Source: Exilibacterium tricleocarpae (GTDB taxonomy: Bacteria; Pseudomonadota; Gammaproteobacteria; Pseudomonadales; Cellvibrionaceae). From it: DNA of 64,000 nucleotides. The stretch lies in the NCBI RefSeq assembly GCF_007004655.1, contig NZ_ML660087.1, forward strand, positions 382,987 to 446,986, written 5' to 3'. Below, piece after piece: positions 17,996 through 26,634 of this stretch. Position 1 is the first letter of the stretch, and every line of letters begins with the position of its first letter. Position numbers and translations under genes: made by a program. The notes beneath the pieces were generated by a model that was not told the origin of the DNA, did not search any database, and saw only the letters and a list, made by a program, of their open reading frames with translations.

Positions 17996-18083
17996 ACACA
18001 GCAAGCGCGTTATGTTTCCATCAGATTAACGCGGTGACAAGTTTTGGTTTTTATCTCGTATTGCTTCTGACGGAGGGTATGAT

Positions 18084-18176
18084 ATGACGCCACCTGGTTT
18101 TATCCCCAATGCCTTGGCTGTAGCGGTTGTCAGCGCTGCGGCCCGGCCCCCCGGTGACGGTGGGGCGGCGACCTGA
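18084..18176 (+). CDS. Possible 30-codon leader peptide in the Hsp20 5' leader
   Basis: ATG 18084 follows GGAGGG at 18072-18077 with 6 bases between, a strong ribosome binding site. The frame runs 30 codons to TGA 18176 (MTPPGFIPNALAVAVV...). It lies inside the putative heat-shock leader, upstream of a strong hairpin. It may be chance, but the start signal is better than that of many real genes here. Confidence 0.3.
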   Translation: MTPPGFIPNALAVAVVSAAARPPGDGGAAT

Positions 18177-18208
18177 CTTTCCCTTATGACATCGGAGTTT
18201 GCTACAAA

Positions 18209-18241
18209 AACGGGTACGCCAGGTGTTGGCGGTTACCCGTT
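18209..18241 (+). promoter_or_regulatory. Strong hairpin in the Hsp20 5' leader
   Basis: AACGGGTACGCC (18209-18220) pairs with GGCG (18228-18231) and TACCCGTT (18234-18241), giving 12 paired bases with a 2-base bulge. It sits between the possible leader peptide and the Hsp20 start. It may be an attenuator-like or thermosensor element, or only a stabilising fold. Confidence 0.4.
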
Positions 18242-18340
18242 CTGGCGATGTCGAGCTCTGCGGCTGCAGATGGGGTCGACCGTCGCCTCCCGATCGGTTC
18301 ATTAGCAATTTTCTTTTAATTCTGAACAGGAGTTAAGGCT

Positions 18341-18919
18341 ATGGATCTACAAAAACTCAATCCCTGGAACTGGTTTAAACATGAGGAGTCTCCCGCGGCC
18401 GACGCCGGTCGGGTTCCCGTCAAGCGCGCCGCGGGCGAGGTCGGCCCGGCGGGCGCCGGTCACGACCATCCGGTTATGCAACTGCACCGGCAAATGGACC
18501 GACTGTTCGACGAGGTGTTTCGCGGCTTCGGTTTTCCGTCTGCCGGTTCGCGCTCCGGTGAGCCTGCCGGCTGGGCAGGGCAGGGGGTGTTTCGCCCGAG
18601 CCTGGATGTTGCCAGCGATGAAAAAAGTTACCACGTCACCCTGGAAGCACCGGGCATGACCGAGTCCGATCTGTCTATTGAGGTGCGCGGTGATGTGTTG
18701 ACCATTCAAGGTCAGAAACAGGAGGAAAACGAAAGTAAGGACAAGCATTTTTACCGCATCGAGCGCAGCTATGGCGCCTTTCGCCGCACCCTTTCCCTGC
18801 CGGAGGATGCCAATGCCGACGGTATCGAGGCGGCGATGAAAAACGGTGTCTTGAGTCTGGTGATTCCGCGGCGTGAAGTGATCGACAGTGAAGTAAAGAA
18901 AATTTCCATTAACCCCTGA
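18341..18919 (+). CDS. Hsp20 / alpha-crystallin small heat-shock protein
   Basis: The 192-residue product has a disordered N-terminal part, then PVMQLHRQMDRLFDEVFRGFGFPS and an alpha-crystallin domain from about residue 85 (FRPSLDVASDEKSYHVTLEAPGM). It includes the conserved GVLSLVIPR motif (here GVLSLVIPRREV) near the end. It acts as an ATP-independent holdase for unfolding proteins. AGGAG nine bases before ATG 18341 supports the start. A sigma32-type promoter lies at 17968-17995 and a GC-rich hairpin follows the stop. It is a single-gene unit. Confidence 0.93.
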   Translation: MDLQKLNPWNWFKHEESPAADAGRVPVKRAAGEVGPAGAGHDHPVMQLHRQMDRLFDEVFRGFGFPSAGSRSGEPAGWAGQGVFRPSLDVASDEKSYHVTLEAPGMTESDLSIEVRGDVLTIQGQKQEENESKDKHFYRIERSYGAFRRTLSLPEDANADGIEAAMKNGVLSLVIPRREVIDSEVKKISINP

Positions 18920-18924
18920 GGTCG

Positions 18925-18950
18925 CGGCGGGCGCTTCCGGTCGCCCGCCG
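18925..18950 (+). terminator. GC-rich hairpin after the Hsp20 gene
   Basis: CGGCGGGCG (18925-18933) pairs perfectly with CGCCCGCCG (18942-18950) around an 8-base loop, six bases after the stop codon. No T-run follows, so termination efficiency is uncertain, but position and strength fit a transcript end. Confidence 0.55.
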
Positions 18951-19087
18951 GCTCCAGTCCTTTACCCCGGCAGTCACTATGATATAGGGTAGTCGGGTCG
19001 GGTGCCCGGCGGGCAGCGGCTGCGGGCTGCCCGGCGCGGCGTCGATCGTGGTTGTTGATCGGCCGTTCACTGATGTCGGGGATTGTC

Positions 19088-20026
19088 ATGTTTAGCGAAC
19101 TGGGTAGCGGTATTTATTGCATCGATGCGGACTATGTGCGCCGCGGTCTGGCCTGTTTTTACCTGCTGTATCACCGCGGAGAGATCGCGATTATCGAGAC
19201 CGGTACCTCCCACAGCCTCCCGCACCTGCAGCAACTGATGGCGAGCAAGTCGATGTTGCCCGAGCAGGTGCGCTACGTGATTCCCACCCATGTTCACCTC
19301 GATCACGCCGGCGGGGCCGGCGCCATGATGGCGGCCTTTCCCGAGGCCGAACTGGTTGTGCATCCGCAGGGCGCCCGCCACCTGATCGATCCGGCCAAGC
19401 TGATTGCCAGCACTATCGCTGTTTATGGCGAGGAGATTTACCGGTCCCTCTACGGCGATATCCAGCCGGTTGCCGCCGAGCGGGTGATTCGGGCCGAGGA
19501 CGGGCGGGTTTTGAACCTGGGCGGCAGGGCGCTTGAAATCAGGGATACCCCCGGACATGCCAACCACCATTTCTGCGTCTGGGACAGTCACAGCCGGGGC
19601 TGGTTTAGCGGCGATGTCTTCGGTATCAGTTATCCTGAGTTGCGTTTCGGCAGCGGTAATTTCGTGCTGCCCACCACCACGCCGACGCAGTTTAACCCGC
19701 AGGCGCTGATCAAATCGGTCAACCTCTTGCTCAGCTACGAGCCGGCTACCGTTTACCTTACCCACTTCAGTAATATCGATGAGATCGAGGGCGCTGCCAC
19801 TCTGCTGTGCCGACAGATCGAGCAGTACCGCCTGATAGCGCTGCGACTCAAGGAGCGCGAGGACCGGGTGGAGGCGATACGGCAGGCGCTGAGTGAGTAC
19901 ACGCTGCAGCAACTGGCGGGTTTCATCGATACGCAGGCGCCGGCATTTTACGCCGGGCTGCTGGATATGGATATGCGGCTCAACGCCCAGGGGCTCGAGG
20001 TGTGGCTGGCCCGCGGTGGCAGTTGA
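19088..20026 (+). CDS. Metallo-beta-lactamase-fold hydrolase
   Basis: The ~312-residue product has the MBL metal-binding motif THVHLDHAGG, a downstream His in DTPGHANHHF, Asp in WFSGDVFG, and a late His in LTHFSNI. This arrangement suits a two-metal hydrolase of the glyoxalase II-like / lactonase-like branch. It has no signal peptide, so it is cytoplasmic. The start is uncertain: ATG 19088 has GGGG seven bases upstream, and ATG 19073 in the same frame is possible. The substrate is unknown. It stands alone between Hsp20 and the efflux regulator. Confidence 0.88.
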   Translation: MFSELGSGIYCIDADYVRRGLACFYLLYHRGEIAIIETGTSHSLPHLQQLMASKSMLPEQVRYVIPTHVHLDHAGGAGAMMAAFPEAELVVHPQGARHLIDPAKLIASTIAVYGEEIYRSLYGDIQPVAAERVIRAEDGRVLNLGGRALEIRDTPGHANHHFCVWDSHSRGWFSGDVFGISYPELRFGSGNFVLPTTTPTQFNPQALIKSVNLLLSYEPATVYLTHFSNIDEIEGAATLLCRQIEQYRLIALRLKEREDRVEAIRQALSEYTLQQLAGFIDTQAPAFYAGLLDMDMRLNAQGLEVWLARGGS

Positions 20027-20210
20027 GCTGCCGGTTTGAGCAATCATGGTATTGACTTTGTGTCAGTGGTTTCAGTTACTGTCCCTCCCTTTGATATCAG
20101 ATTCTACCGCTGGGCTGTATGGCGCCCGCACCAATAATTCTCCCAGTTCACCGCACCTCACAAGTGTGCCGCCTTCGGTAACGAGAGGGTGAAGGGCAGT
20201 TGCAATTGTT

Positions 20211-20241
20211 TAATCGCGCGATTATATTAATCAATCGATTA
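20211..20241. promoter_or_regulatory. Twin palindromic operators before the TetR gene
   Basis: TAATCGCGCGATTA (20211-20224) is a perfect palindrome and TAATCAATCGATTA (20228-20241) repeats its arms TAATC and GATTA with another 4-base spacer. The centres are 17 bp apart. They lie 16 bases before the TetR start, overlapping where its promoter should be, so autorepression of the efflux operon is the likely role. Confidence 0.6.
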
Positions 20242-20257
20242 GCTAATTGGAGCCGTT

Positions 20258-20944
20258 ATGTCAACCACACCCGCGGAATCGCCGCCGGGCAGGGGGCGGC
20301 CGAAAGACCCGCAGCGGGAGGCAAAAGCCCGCGACTCGCTCCTGAAAGCTGCCGCTAAGTTGTTGAAAACAAAGAGCTATACGGATATATCTATCCGCGA
20401 ACTGGGCGCCGAGGCGAAGCTTAATTCGGCGATGATCAGCTACTATTTCGGCAGCAAGGAAGATTTATTCTTTCAGGTGTTGAAGCGCGGTATCGGCGAT
20501 GAGGCGTTCCAGACCCTGGGGCGCCTCGGCGCCGATCCCACCGTGGCACCACTGGAGAAACTGCAAACGCTGATCAGGACCTTTGTCTGCCTGCATCACG
20601 ATCATCCCTGGATCTCGCGTCTGATCATCGATCAAGTGGTACTGCAGCAAGGTAAACTGCGGCGTTTGTTTATCCAAAACATTGTCAGAAAAAATGAGGC
20701 TATGATCCGCGGCCTGATCGAAGAGTTGGTTCAATGCGGCGAATTTCGCGAGGACCTGGATATTGAATACGCGCGCACCTCTTTAATCAGTCTGCTGGCG
20801 TTCCCGTTTGTCGCTGCGCCTATGCTTAAAGACGCTGTCGACTTTGATCTTTACCGCATGGATGTGGAACCCTGGGTCCGGCACACCTTTACCCTTTTTA
20901 TTGCCGGTTGCGCAGCAGCGCCGCAACTGCGGGAGGATGGATGA
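20258..20944 (+). CDS. TetR/AcrR-family regulator of the adjacent RND efflux operon
   Basis: The 228-residue product has an N-terminal TetR helix-turn-helix (LLKAAAKLLKTKSYTDISI...LNSAMISYYFGSKEDLF) after a basic disordered lead GRGRPKDPQREAKA. The C-terminal ligand domain is helical and of the CerR-like type. Its stop overlaps the ATG of the membrane-fusion protein by 4 bp (ATGA), so it is the first gene of the efflux operon. The inducer is unknown. Confidence 0.92.
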   Translation: MSTTPAESPPGRGRPKDPQREAKARDSLLKAAAKLLKTKSYTDISIRELGAEAKLNSAMISYYFGSKEDLFFQVLKRGIGDEAFQTLGRLGADPTVAPLEKLQTLIRTFVCLHHDHPWISRLIIDQVVLQQGKLRRLFIQNIVRKNEAMIRGLIEELVQCGEFREDLDIEYARTSLISLLAFPFVAAPMLKDAVDFDLYRMDVEPWVRHTFTLFIAGCAAAPQLREDG

Positions 20945-22311
20945 TGCTACGCTCACTGCTCCAACGCCGTCTGAGCCTGCCGGTGATCGTCGTCACCGCT
21001 GTGCTCGTGGTGGTGGCCCTGTTGAAGTTGACGCCGGGCGTCGATCACGATGCGCAAAACACAGTCGCCAGGACAGTGGAGTTTATCGAAGCCAGAACGC
21101 TGCCCTACAAATCCCGTGCTCTGGGGTACGGCACAGTCACCCCCACCACCGTGCTTGAGGCCAACACGGAGGTGGCTGGCAAGGTGATATTTGTGCACCC
21201 ACAATTAAAGCAGGGTGCGACCCTGCCTCAGGGCACGCTGGTGGTCAGCATTGATCGCACCCACTACGATCTGGCGCTGGCGCAGGCCAGCGCCGATCTG
21301 GCCTCCCATCGGGCCAGTCTCGAGGAACTGGCCGTGGAGCAGGGCAATACCGAAGTGTCATTGCAGATCTCCCAGCGCCGGCTGGGCCTGGGAGAACAGG
21401 AACTGCAGCGTATCAAGCGCCTGGCGCAGCAGGGGTCGGTGTCGCAGTCAGATGCCGATCGCGAGGAGCAGAGCCTGCTGAATCTGCGCCAGGAGGTGCA
21501 GAATCTGAATAGCCAGCTCGCGTTGTTTCCCACCCGCCGCCAGGTTATCGAGGCGCAGATCGCCCGCGCCCGGGCGCAGGTGGAAGAGCAGCAACGCAAC
21601 CTGGCGCGCACCGATATCGCATTGCCGTTTACGGCTCGCATCGGTGCCGTGCATGTGGAAGCCGGGGAGTTTGTCGCCAGTGGCACGGCGTTGTTCAGGG
21701 CCGCCGATATATCCCAGGTCGAAATCAAGGCGCAAATGCCGTTGCTGCACGCGCGGGCGCTGGTGTTGGGTCTGGCACCGGGCGCCGCCGCCGAAGTGCG
21801 GGGCACGCCCCCGGATATTCTCGAACACTTGCAGCTCGACGTCACCGTGCGCCTGGTCGGCGCGCCGCAGAGCGCCGTCTGGGAAGGGCGGGCGGTGCGT
21901 ATCGGCGAGGCCCTGGACGCCGACAGCCGCACGATAGCGATTGTCGTTGCAGTTGATAACTCTTACGAAAAAATTGTGCCGGGTCAGCGCCCGCCGCTAT
22001 TGGAAGGCATGTATACGGAAGTGGAGTTGCAGGCTCCGGCGCAACCCCGGCAGGTTATTCCTCGCCGCGCTATCCATGCGGGCCGGGTCTATATCGCCCG
22101 CGCCGACGATACGCTGGAAATTCGCCCGATCGCGGTGGCATTCCTGCAAGGTGAACTGGCAGTGGTGGAAGCGGGGGTCGAGGACGGCGAAAGGGTCATA
22201 GTGACCGATCTGGTACCGGCGGTGGCCGGCGTCAAGCTCAATCCCCGTCACCGGCCGGCAACGGAGCGGGAAATCGATTTGCTGGCGGCGGGCGGGGGCG
22301 TCTTCAAGTGA
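20941..22311 (+). CDS. RND efflux periplasmic adaptor (membrane-fusion protein)
   Basis: The ~456-residue product has an N-terminal membrane segment (LPVIVVTAVLVVVALL). A lipoyl/barrel-sandwich half (VAGKVIFVHPQLKQGATLP), a long alpha-hairpin coiled coil (about 110-220), the second lipoyl half (LPFTARIGAVHVEAGEFVASG) and beta-barrel and membrane-proximal domains follow. It links the inner-membrane RND pump to an outer-membrane channel that is not encoded in this window. ATG 20941 overlaps the TetR stop, and its own end overlaps the pump gene by 4 bp. Confidence 0.93.
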   Translation: MMLRSLLQRRLSLPVIVVTAVLVVVALLKLTPGVDHDAQNTVARTVEFIEARTLPYKSRALGYGTVTPTTVLEANTEVAGKVIFVHPQLKQGATLPQGTLVVSIDRTHYDLALAQASADLASHRASLEELAVEQGNTEVSLQISQRRLGLGEQELQRIKRLAQQGSVSQSDADREEQSLLNLRQEVQNLNSQLALFPTRRQVIEAQIARARAQVEEQQRNLARTDIALPFTARIGAVHVEAGEFVASGTALFRAADISQVEIKAQMPLLHARALVLGLAPGAAAEVRGTPPDILEHLQLDVTVRLVGAPQSAVWEGRAVRIGEALDADSRTIAIVVAVDNSYEKIVPGQRPPLLEGMYTEVELQAPAQPRQVIPRRAIHAGRVYIARADDTLEIRPIAVAFLQGELAVVEAGVEDGERVIVTDLVPAVAGVKLNPRHRPATEREIDLLAAGGGVFK

Positions 22312-25300
22312 TCCGCTATTTCGCTCTTCACCCCACCGCCGCCAACATCATGATGGTGGTTTTTCTGTGTGCGGGTATCGCGACACTGCCATCCATGAAA
22401 CGCGAGACGTTTCCGGACATCGAAGCGTTCGAAGTGAAAGTATCGGTGGTCTATCCGGGTGCCGCCGCGGCCGATGTGGAGGAGAGTATCTGCCAGCCGC
22501 TCGAAGACGCCACCGACGGCATCAGCTTTATCGATGAAAGACGCTGTGAGGCCAAGGACAACCTCGGCGCTATGACACTGAAAATGCTCGAACTTGGCGA
22601 TATGCAGCAGTTTATCGACGATATTAATACGGCGGTCGACGGCATCGATACGTTTCCGGATGCGGCGGAAATTCCGGTGGTGGAGGAACTCGGGCGCACT
22701 AATCAGGTGATCGGCGTGGCCATCAGTGCCGATGTCGGCCGCGCGGAGTTGAAGCGACTGGCGGAGTATTATCGCGAGCGACTGCTGCAACACCCCGACG
22801 TTCCCATTGTTACCGTCACCGGTTTTTCCACCCATCAGCTACAGATTGAGATTCCGGATTACAATTTGCGGCAATACGGGTTGAGTGTGGTCGATATTGC
22901 CGACCGGGTGGCGCGACAGGCCGTCGACCTGCCTGCCGGCGATATCGAGTCCGATCGCGGCGTGCACCAGATTCGCTTTACCGATCTGAGGCGCACGCCG
23001 CAGCAGCTGGCCGAGCTGATTGTGATCGCCGGTGAAGACGGCGCCGAGGTGCGGCTGGGGGATATCGCAACCATCGCCGATGCTTTTGAAGAGGAAGAGG
23101 ATCGCATCGTTTTCAACGGCCGCGCCGCGGCGATCCTGCAGGTTTATAAAAACAAGATCGACGACAGTCTGGTGGTCTTCGATGCGGTCAGTGAATTTGT
23201 AGAGCGGGAAAACCGCGTGTTGCCCGAGGGCATTGCGCTGAGCCTGACCCAGGATATGGCGTCGATCGTCAAGGATCGCCTGCAGTTGATTGTGAAAAAC
23301 AGTTGGCAGGGGTTATTGCTGGTTATCCTGGCACTGTACCTGTTTTTCAGTTGGCGCTATACCTTTTGGGTCGCCATGGGACTGCCCGTGTCTTTTCTCG
23401 GCAGCTTCCTGTTGATCACCTGGCTCGGTATCTCCATCAATATGATCAGTCTGGTGGCGTTGCTGATTGCCATCGGTATCCTGATGGATGACGCCATTGT
23501 TATTTCCGAAAGCATTGCCAGCGAGTATCAGAAGGGCAAGGCGCCGGCTCAGGCCGTGGTGGACGGTACCAAACTGGTGGCGCGCGGCGTGCTGTCCTCC
23601 TTTGTGACCACCCTGCTGATTTTCGGCGGACTGGTGACGTTACAAGGCGATATCGGTCAGGTGTTGCGGGTCCTGCCCATCGTTTTGATCTCGGTGTTGA
23701 GCGTGAGTTTGGTGGAGGCGTTTCTGATTCTGCCCCACCATCTGAAGCATGCGCTCGAGCGCGCAGGTGATGACGACGACATGCCGAAATGGAAGCAGGC
23801 GTTTACCCGCTGGTTCGAACGTCGGCGCGAGGCGCTGGGTCGCTACGTTGAGCTGGCTGTGCAGTATCGTTATGCCGCAGTGGGTGGCGCCATTGCGGTG
23901 CTGTTGTTGAGTGTGGCCATGCTGCCCACCGGTATCCTGAAATTCAAGGCTTTTCCCGATCTTGACGGCGATGTGATTCAGGCCCGTATCCTCTTGCCGC
24001 AGGGCACGGCGCTGAGTCGCACGGAGGCGGTGGTCGCGGAGGTGATCGCGGGGCTGCAGGCAACAGATGGCGACTTGCTGGCGGTGGAGGGGCGCAGCCT
24101 GCTGCGCAATATCAATGTCAGTTACAACCAAAACGCCGACGCCTTTGAAGCCGGCGCCCATGTGGCGACGGTGAGCGTCGATTTGGTGGCGGCCGAAAGC
24201 CGCCGCAGTAGTCTCGATACCCTTGCCCGCATCTGGCGTGAACATGTCGGCGATTTGCCCGGGGTGATCAATCTCCAGTACAAACAGCCGGTGCTGGGAC
24301 CGGCCGGGCGGGCTTTGCATATTCGCCTGTCGGGGCGCGATCTCGAGCAGTTGTCGCAGGCGTCCTATGAGTTGCAGCAATGGCTTGGCGGCTACCCCGG
24401 CGTGGTGGACATCATGGACGATTTGCGGCCCGGCAAACCGCAGATCAATGTGCGGATGTTGCCGGGCACGCTGGCGACGGGTATCAGTGCCGAGACTATT
24501 GCCACCCAGCTGCGCGGCGCCTATCAGGGTCACAAGGTCGACGACGTACAGTTTGAGGATGAAGATTACGAAATCGAGGTACAGTTGGATGCCGCCTCCA
24601 GGGACAGTCTGACGGATTTTGATTACCTGGCGATCATCCACCCGCAGACCCGCCAGGCGGTACCGCTATCGGCGATTGCCGAGGTGACCGAATCGCGCGC
24701 TTTTGCCCGTATTCACCGGGTCGACAATCTGCGCACGGTATCGGTGTTCGGCGATGTGGATGGGGATATCGCCAATACGGGGGAAGTCATCGACCATACC
24801 CGGGTCAACTATTTGCCCGAGTTGTTGCAGAGGTATCCGGATGTACGCGTCGAGTTTGAGGGCGAGGTGAAAAATGCCGCCGTCACCGGCCAGTCGCTGC
24901 GCTTTGCCTTTATGCTGGGGGCACTGGGTATCTTTCTGTTGTTGAGCTTACAGTTCAGGAATTACCTCGAACCTATTATCGTGATGCTCGCCATTCCGCT
25001 GGCGCTTATCGGGGTGATCTGGGGACACCTGATCATGGGGCTCGACCTCACCATGCCGAGCATGATCGGGTTTGTCTCGCTGGCCGGCATTGTGGTGAAC
25101 GACTCCATACTGCTGGTGGAATTCGTCAAGCGCAACGCCCGCGCCGGGATGACGGTGCACGCGGCGGCGTGCCTGGCTTCGCAGCAACGCTTTCGCGCCA
25201 TTTTCCTGACCTCGTTTACGACCGTGGCAGGTGTCTCGCCGCTGTTATTTGAAACCAGCCTGCAGGCCCAGGTTTTGGTGCCGCTCGTGACCAGCATTGC

Positions 25301-25463
25301 TTTCGGTATTGTCACTTCCACGTTGTTGATCTTGATTGTGCTGCCGGCGATGTATGCCATCCTCGAAGATTTTGGTTTTACGCAGATCGCTACCGGCCCT
25401 GAGTCAGATTCTGCATTGGACACGGTCACAGGGCGGGAACTCGCCACGCCGCCGCCGGCCTGA
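22308..25463 (+). CDS. RND-family efflux transporter, inner-membrane pump
   Basis: The 1051-residue product begins at GTG 22308, overlapping the adaptor stop. It has the RND layout of 12 helices with two large periplasmic loops. The first helix is followed by MKRETFPDIEAFEV. Proton-relay residues occur in ALLIAIGILMDDAIVISE (helix 4 Asp pair), and GIVVNDSILLVEFVKR marks helix 10. The sequence belongs to the general RND drug/cation group rather than the AcrB/HAE1 subgroup, with some loop lengths closer to the short-loop environmental pumps. The substrate is unknown. Confidence 0.94.
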   Translation: MIRYFALHPTAANIMMVVFLCAGIATLPSMKRETFPDIEAFEVKVSVVYPGAAAADVEESICQPLEDATDGISFIDERRCEAKDNLGAMTLKMLELGDMQQFIDDINTAVDGIDTFPDAAEIPVVEELGRTNQVIGVAISADVGRAELKRLAEYYRERLLQHPDVPIVTVTGFSTHQLQIEIPDYNLRQYGLSVVDIADRVARQAVDLPAGDIESDRGVHQIRFTDLRRTPQQLAELIVIAGEDGAEVRLGDIATIADAFEEEEDRIVFNGRAAAILQVYKNKIDDSLVVFDAVSEFVERENRVLPEGIALSLTQDMASIVKDRLQLIVKNSWQGLLLVILALYLFFSWRYTFWVAMGLPVSFLGSFLLITWLGISINMISLVALLIAIGILMDDAIVISESIASEYQKGKAPAQAVVDGTKLVARGVLSSFVTTLLIFGGLVTLQGDIGQVLRVLPIVLISVLSVSLVEAFLILPHHLKHALERAGDDDDMPKWKQAFTRWFERRREALGRYVELAVQYRYAAVGGAIAVLLLSVAMLPTGILKFKAFPDLDGDVIQARILLPQGTALSRTEAVVAEVIAGLQATDGDLLAVEGRSLLRNINVSYNQNADAFEAGAHVATVSVDLVAAESRRSSLDTLARIWREHVGDLPGVINLQYKQPVLGPAGRALHIRLSGRDLEQLSQASYELQQWLGGYPGVVDIMDDLRPGKPQINVRMLPGTLATGISAETIATQLRGAYQGHKVDDVQFEDEDYEIEVQLDAASRDSLTDFDYLAIIHPQTRQAVPLSAIAEVTESRAFARIHRVDNLRTVSVFGDVDGDIANTGEVIDHTRVNYLPELLQRYPDVRVEFEGEVKNAAVTGQSLRFAFMLGALGIFLLLSLQFRNYLEPIIVMLAIPLALIGVIWGHLIMGLDLTMPSMIGFVSLAGIVVNDSILLVEFVKRNARAGMTVHAAACLASQQRFRAIFLTSFTTVAGVSPLLFETSLQAQVLVPLVTSIAFGIVTSTLLILIVLPAMYAILEDFGFTQIATGPESDSALDTVTGRELATPPPA

Positions 25464-25482
25464 GCGCCGCTGGCGTTTTTTT
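25464..25482 (+). terminator. Short hairpin with T-run after the RND operon
   Basis: CGCC (25465-25468) pairs with GGCG (25472-25475) across a 3-base loop, with a possible extra G-T pair, followed by seven T (25476-25482). The stem is short, but position directly after the pump stop and the T-run suggest an intrinsic terminator. Confidence 0.5.
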
Positions 25483-25609
25483 GGACATTTTCCCCCGGGC
25501 CCTTTAAGCTTCCGTCGAGTAGTGTAGACAGGCCCCAGGGTTGTTCCGGACATGTACAAGTGGTTTATGGTGAAAGACGTTGTTGTGGGTCGCTATGGAG
25601 TGCTCGCTG

Positions 25610-26323
25610 ATGCAGATTGAGACCCAGCGTATCCTGGTAGTAGAAGACGATGTAAAACTGGCCGATCTGGTAGGCACCTATCTTGGCAAGCACCACTTCG
25701 AGGTCGCCTACGCCATTGATGGCAAAAGCGGCCTGGCGCAGGCGCGCGATACCCAGCCCCACCTGATCATTCTCGACCTGATGTTGCCGGAGATGGACGG
25801 CCTGTCGGTATGCCGGGAACTGCGCACCTGGTACCGGGGCCGTATTCTGGTGCTGACCGCCAGTGACGAAGACATGGACCAGGTGGCCTGCCTGGAGATC
25901 GGCGCTGACGACTACGTCACCAAGCCCATCCACCCGCGAGTACTGCTGGCCAGGATCCGGGTCTTGCTGCGGCGCGAAGAGTTCGAGCAGCCCGGTGCGA
26001 CCTCTGCTGCGACAGATGAAATTGTTTACGGCGGGTTGTCTGTGCACCGGGGCCGCCGCCAGGTGACACTGGACGGCACGCCGGTGGTATTGACCGATGC
26101 GGAGTTCGAGCTGCTGTGCCTGCTGGCGGAAAATCCTGAGCAATCCCTGTCCCGGGACGCTATCATGCAGGCCACCCGCGGTGTGCAGCACGATGGCCTG
26201 GATCGCTCCATCGACAATCGCATTGTCGCGCTCAGGCGCAAGCTCGGCGACAACAAGGGCCTGCCCAAGCGTATTATTACCGTGCGTGGCAAGGGTTATC
26301 TGTTCGTCACGGACCAGTGGTAA
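25610..26323 (+). CDS. OmpR/RstA-type response regulator
   Basis: The 237-residue product has a receiver with EDD at 12-14, phospho-acceptor Asp56 in LIILDLMLPEMDG, Thr in VLTASDED and Lys in DDYVTKPI. A winged-helix OmpR domain follows (LTDAEFELLCLLAENPEQSLSRD, IDNRIVALRRKLGDN, IITVRGKGYLF). GGAG nine bases before ATG 25610 supports this start over earlier in-frame ATGs. The matching kinase gene starts 311 bp downstream on the same strand. The pair resembles RstA/RstB in layout. Confidence 0.93.
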   Translation: MQIETQRILVVEDDVKLADLVGTYLGKHHFEVAYAIDGKSGLAQARDTQPHLIILDLMLPEMDGLSVCRELRTWYRGRILVLTASDEDMDQVACLEIGADDYVTKPIHPRVLLARIRVLLRREEFEQPGATSAATDEIVYGGLSVHRGRRQVTLDGTPVVLTDAEFELLCLLAENPEQSLSRDAIMQATRGVQHDGLDRSIDNRIVALRRKLGDNKGLPKRIITVRGKGYLFVTDQW

Positions 26324-26634
26324 GGCCGCTGCTTACACTATCTATACAAAACCTTTCACGAGGATGACAGAGTCAGCCACCCGTCTGCGGCACTATGATT
26401 CCCTGAGATCCCAATGAGCATCGGCCATGACGCAGAATGCGTGTTGTGCCGGCGGTTCCCGCCCGGTGACTCCACTGTCGCTCTGTGTGGCCGCGATGGT
26501 CCGGCAACGAAGGTAGCGCTGCCGGGCGTCGAGGCGTGCCACCGAGTGCCCCGGCAGTCGCTTGGCAGTCATAAACCAGCTTCTATAATGTGGGGATATT
26601 GACAGCCGCACTGTAGCCGGGTCGAGGATACATC
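26324..26634. other. Gap between response regulator and kinase
   Basis: The 311 bases hold no supported gene. Short frames translate to Cys/Arg-rich composition without a family. A TATAATGTG-like sequence at about 26584-26592 could be a -10 element giving the kinase its own promoter, which would explain the unusual distance between the two partners. Confidence 0.35.
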
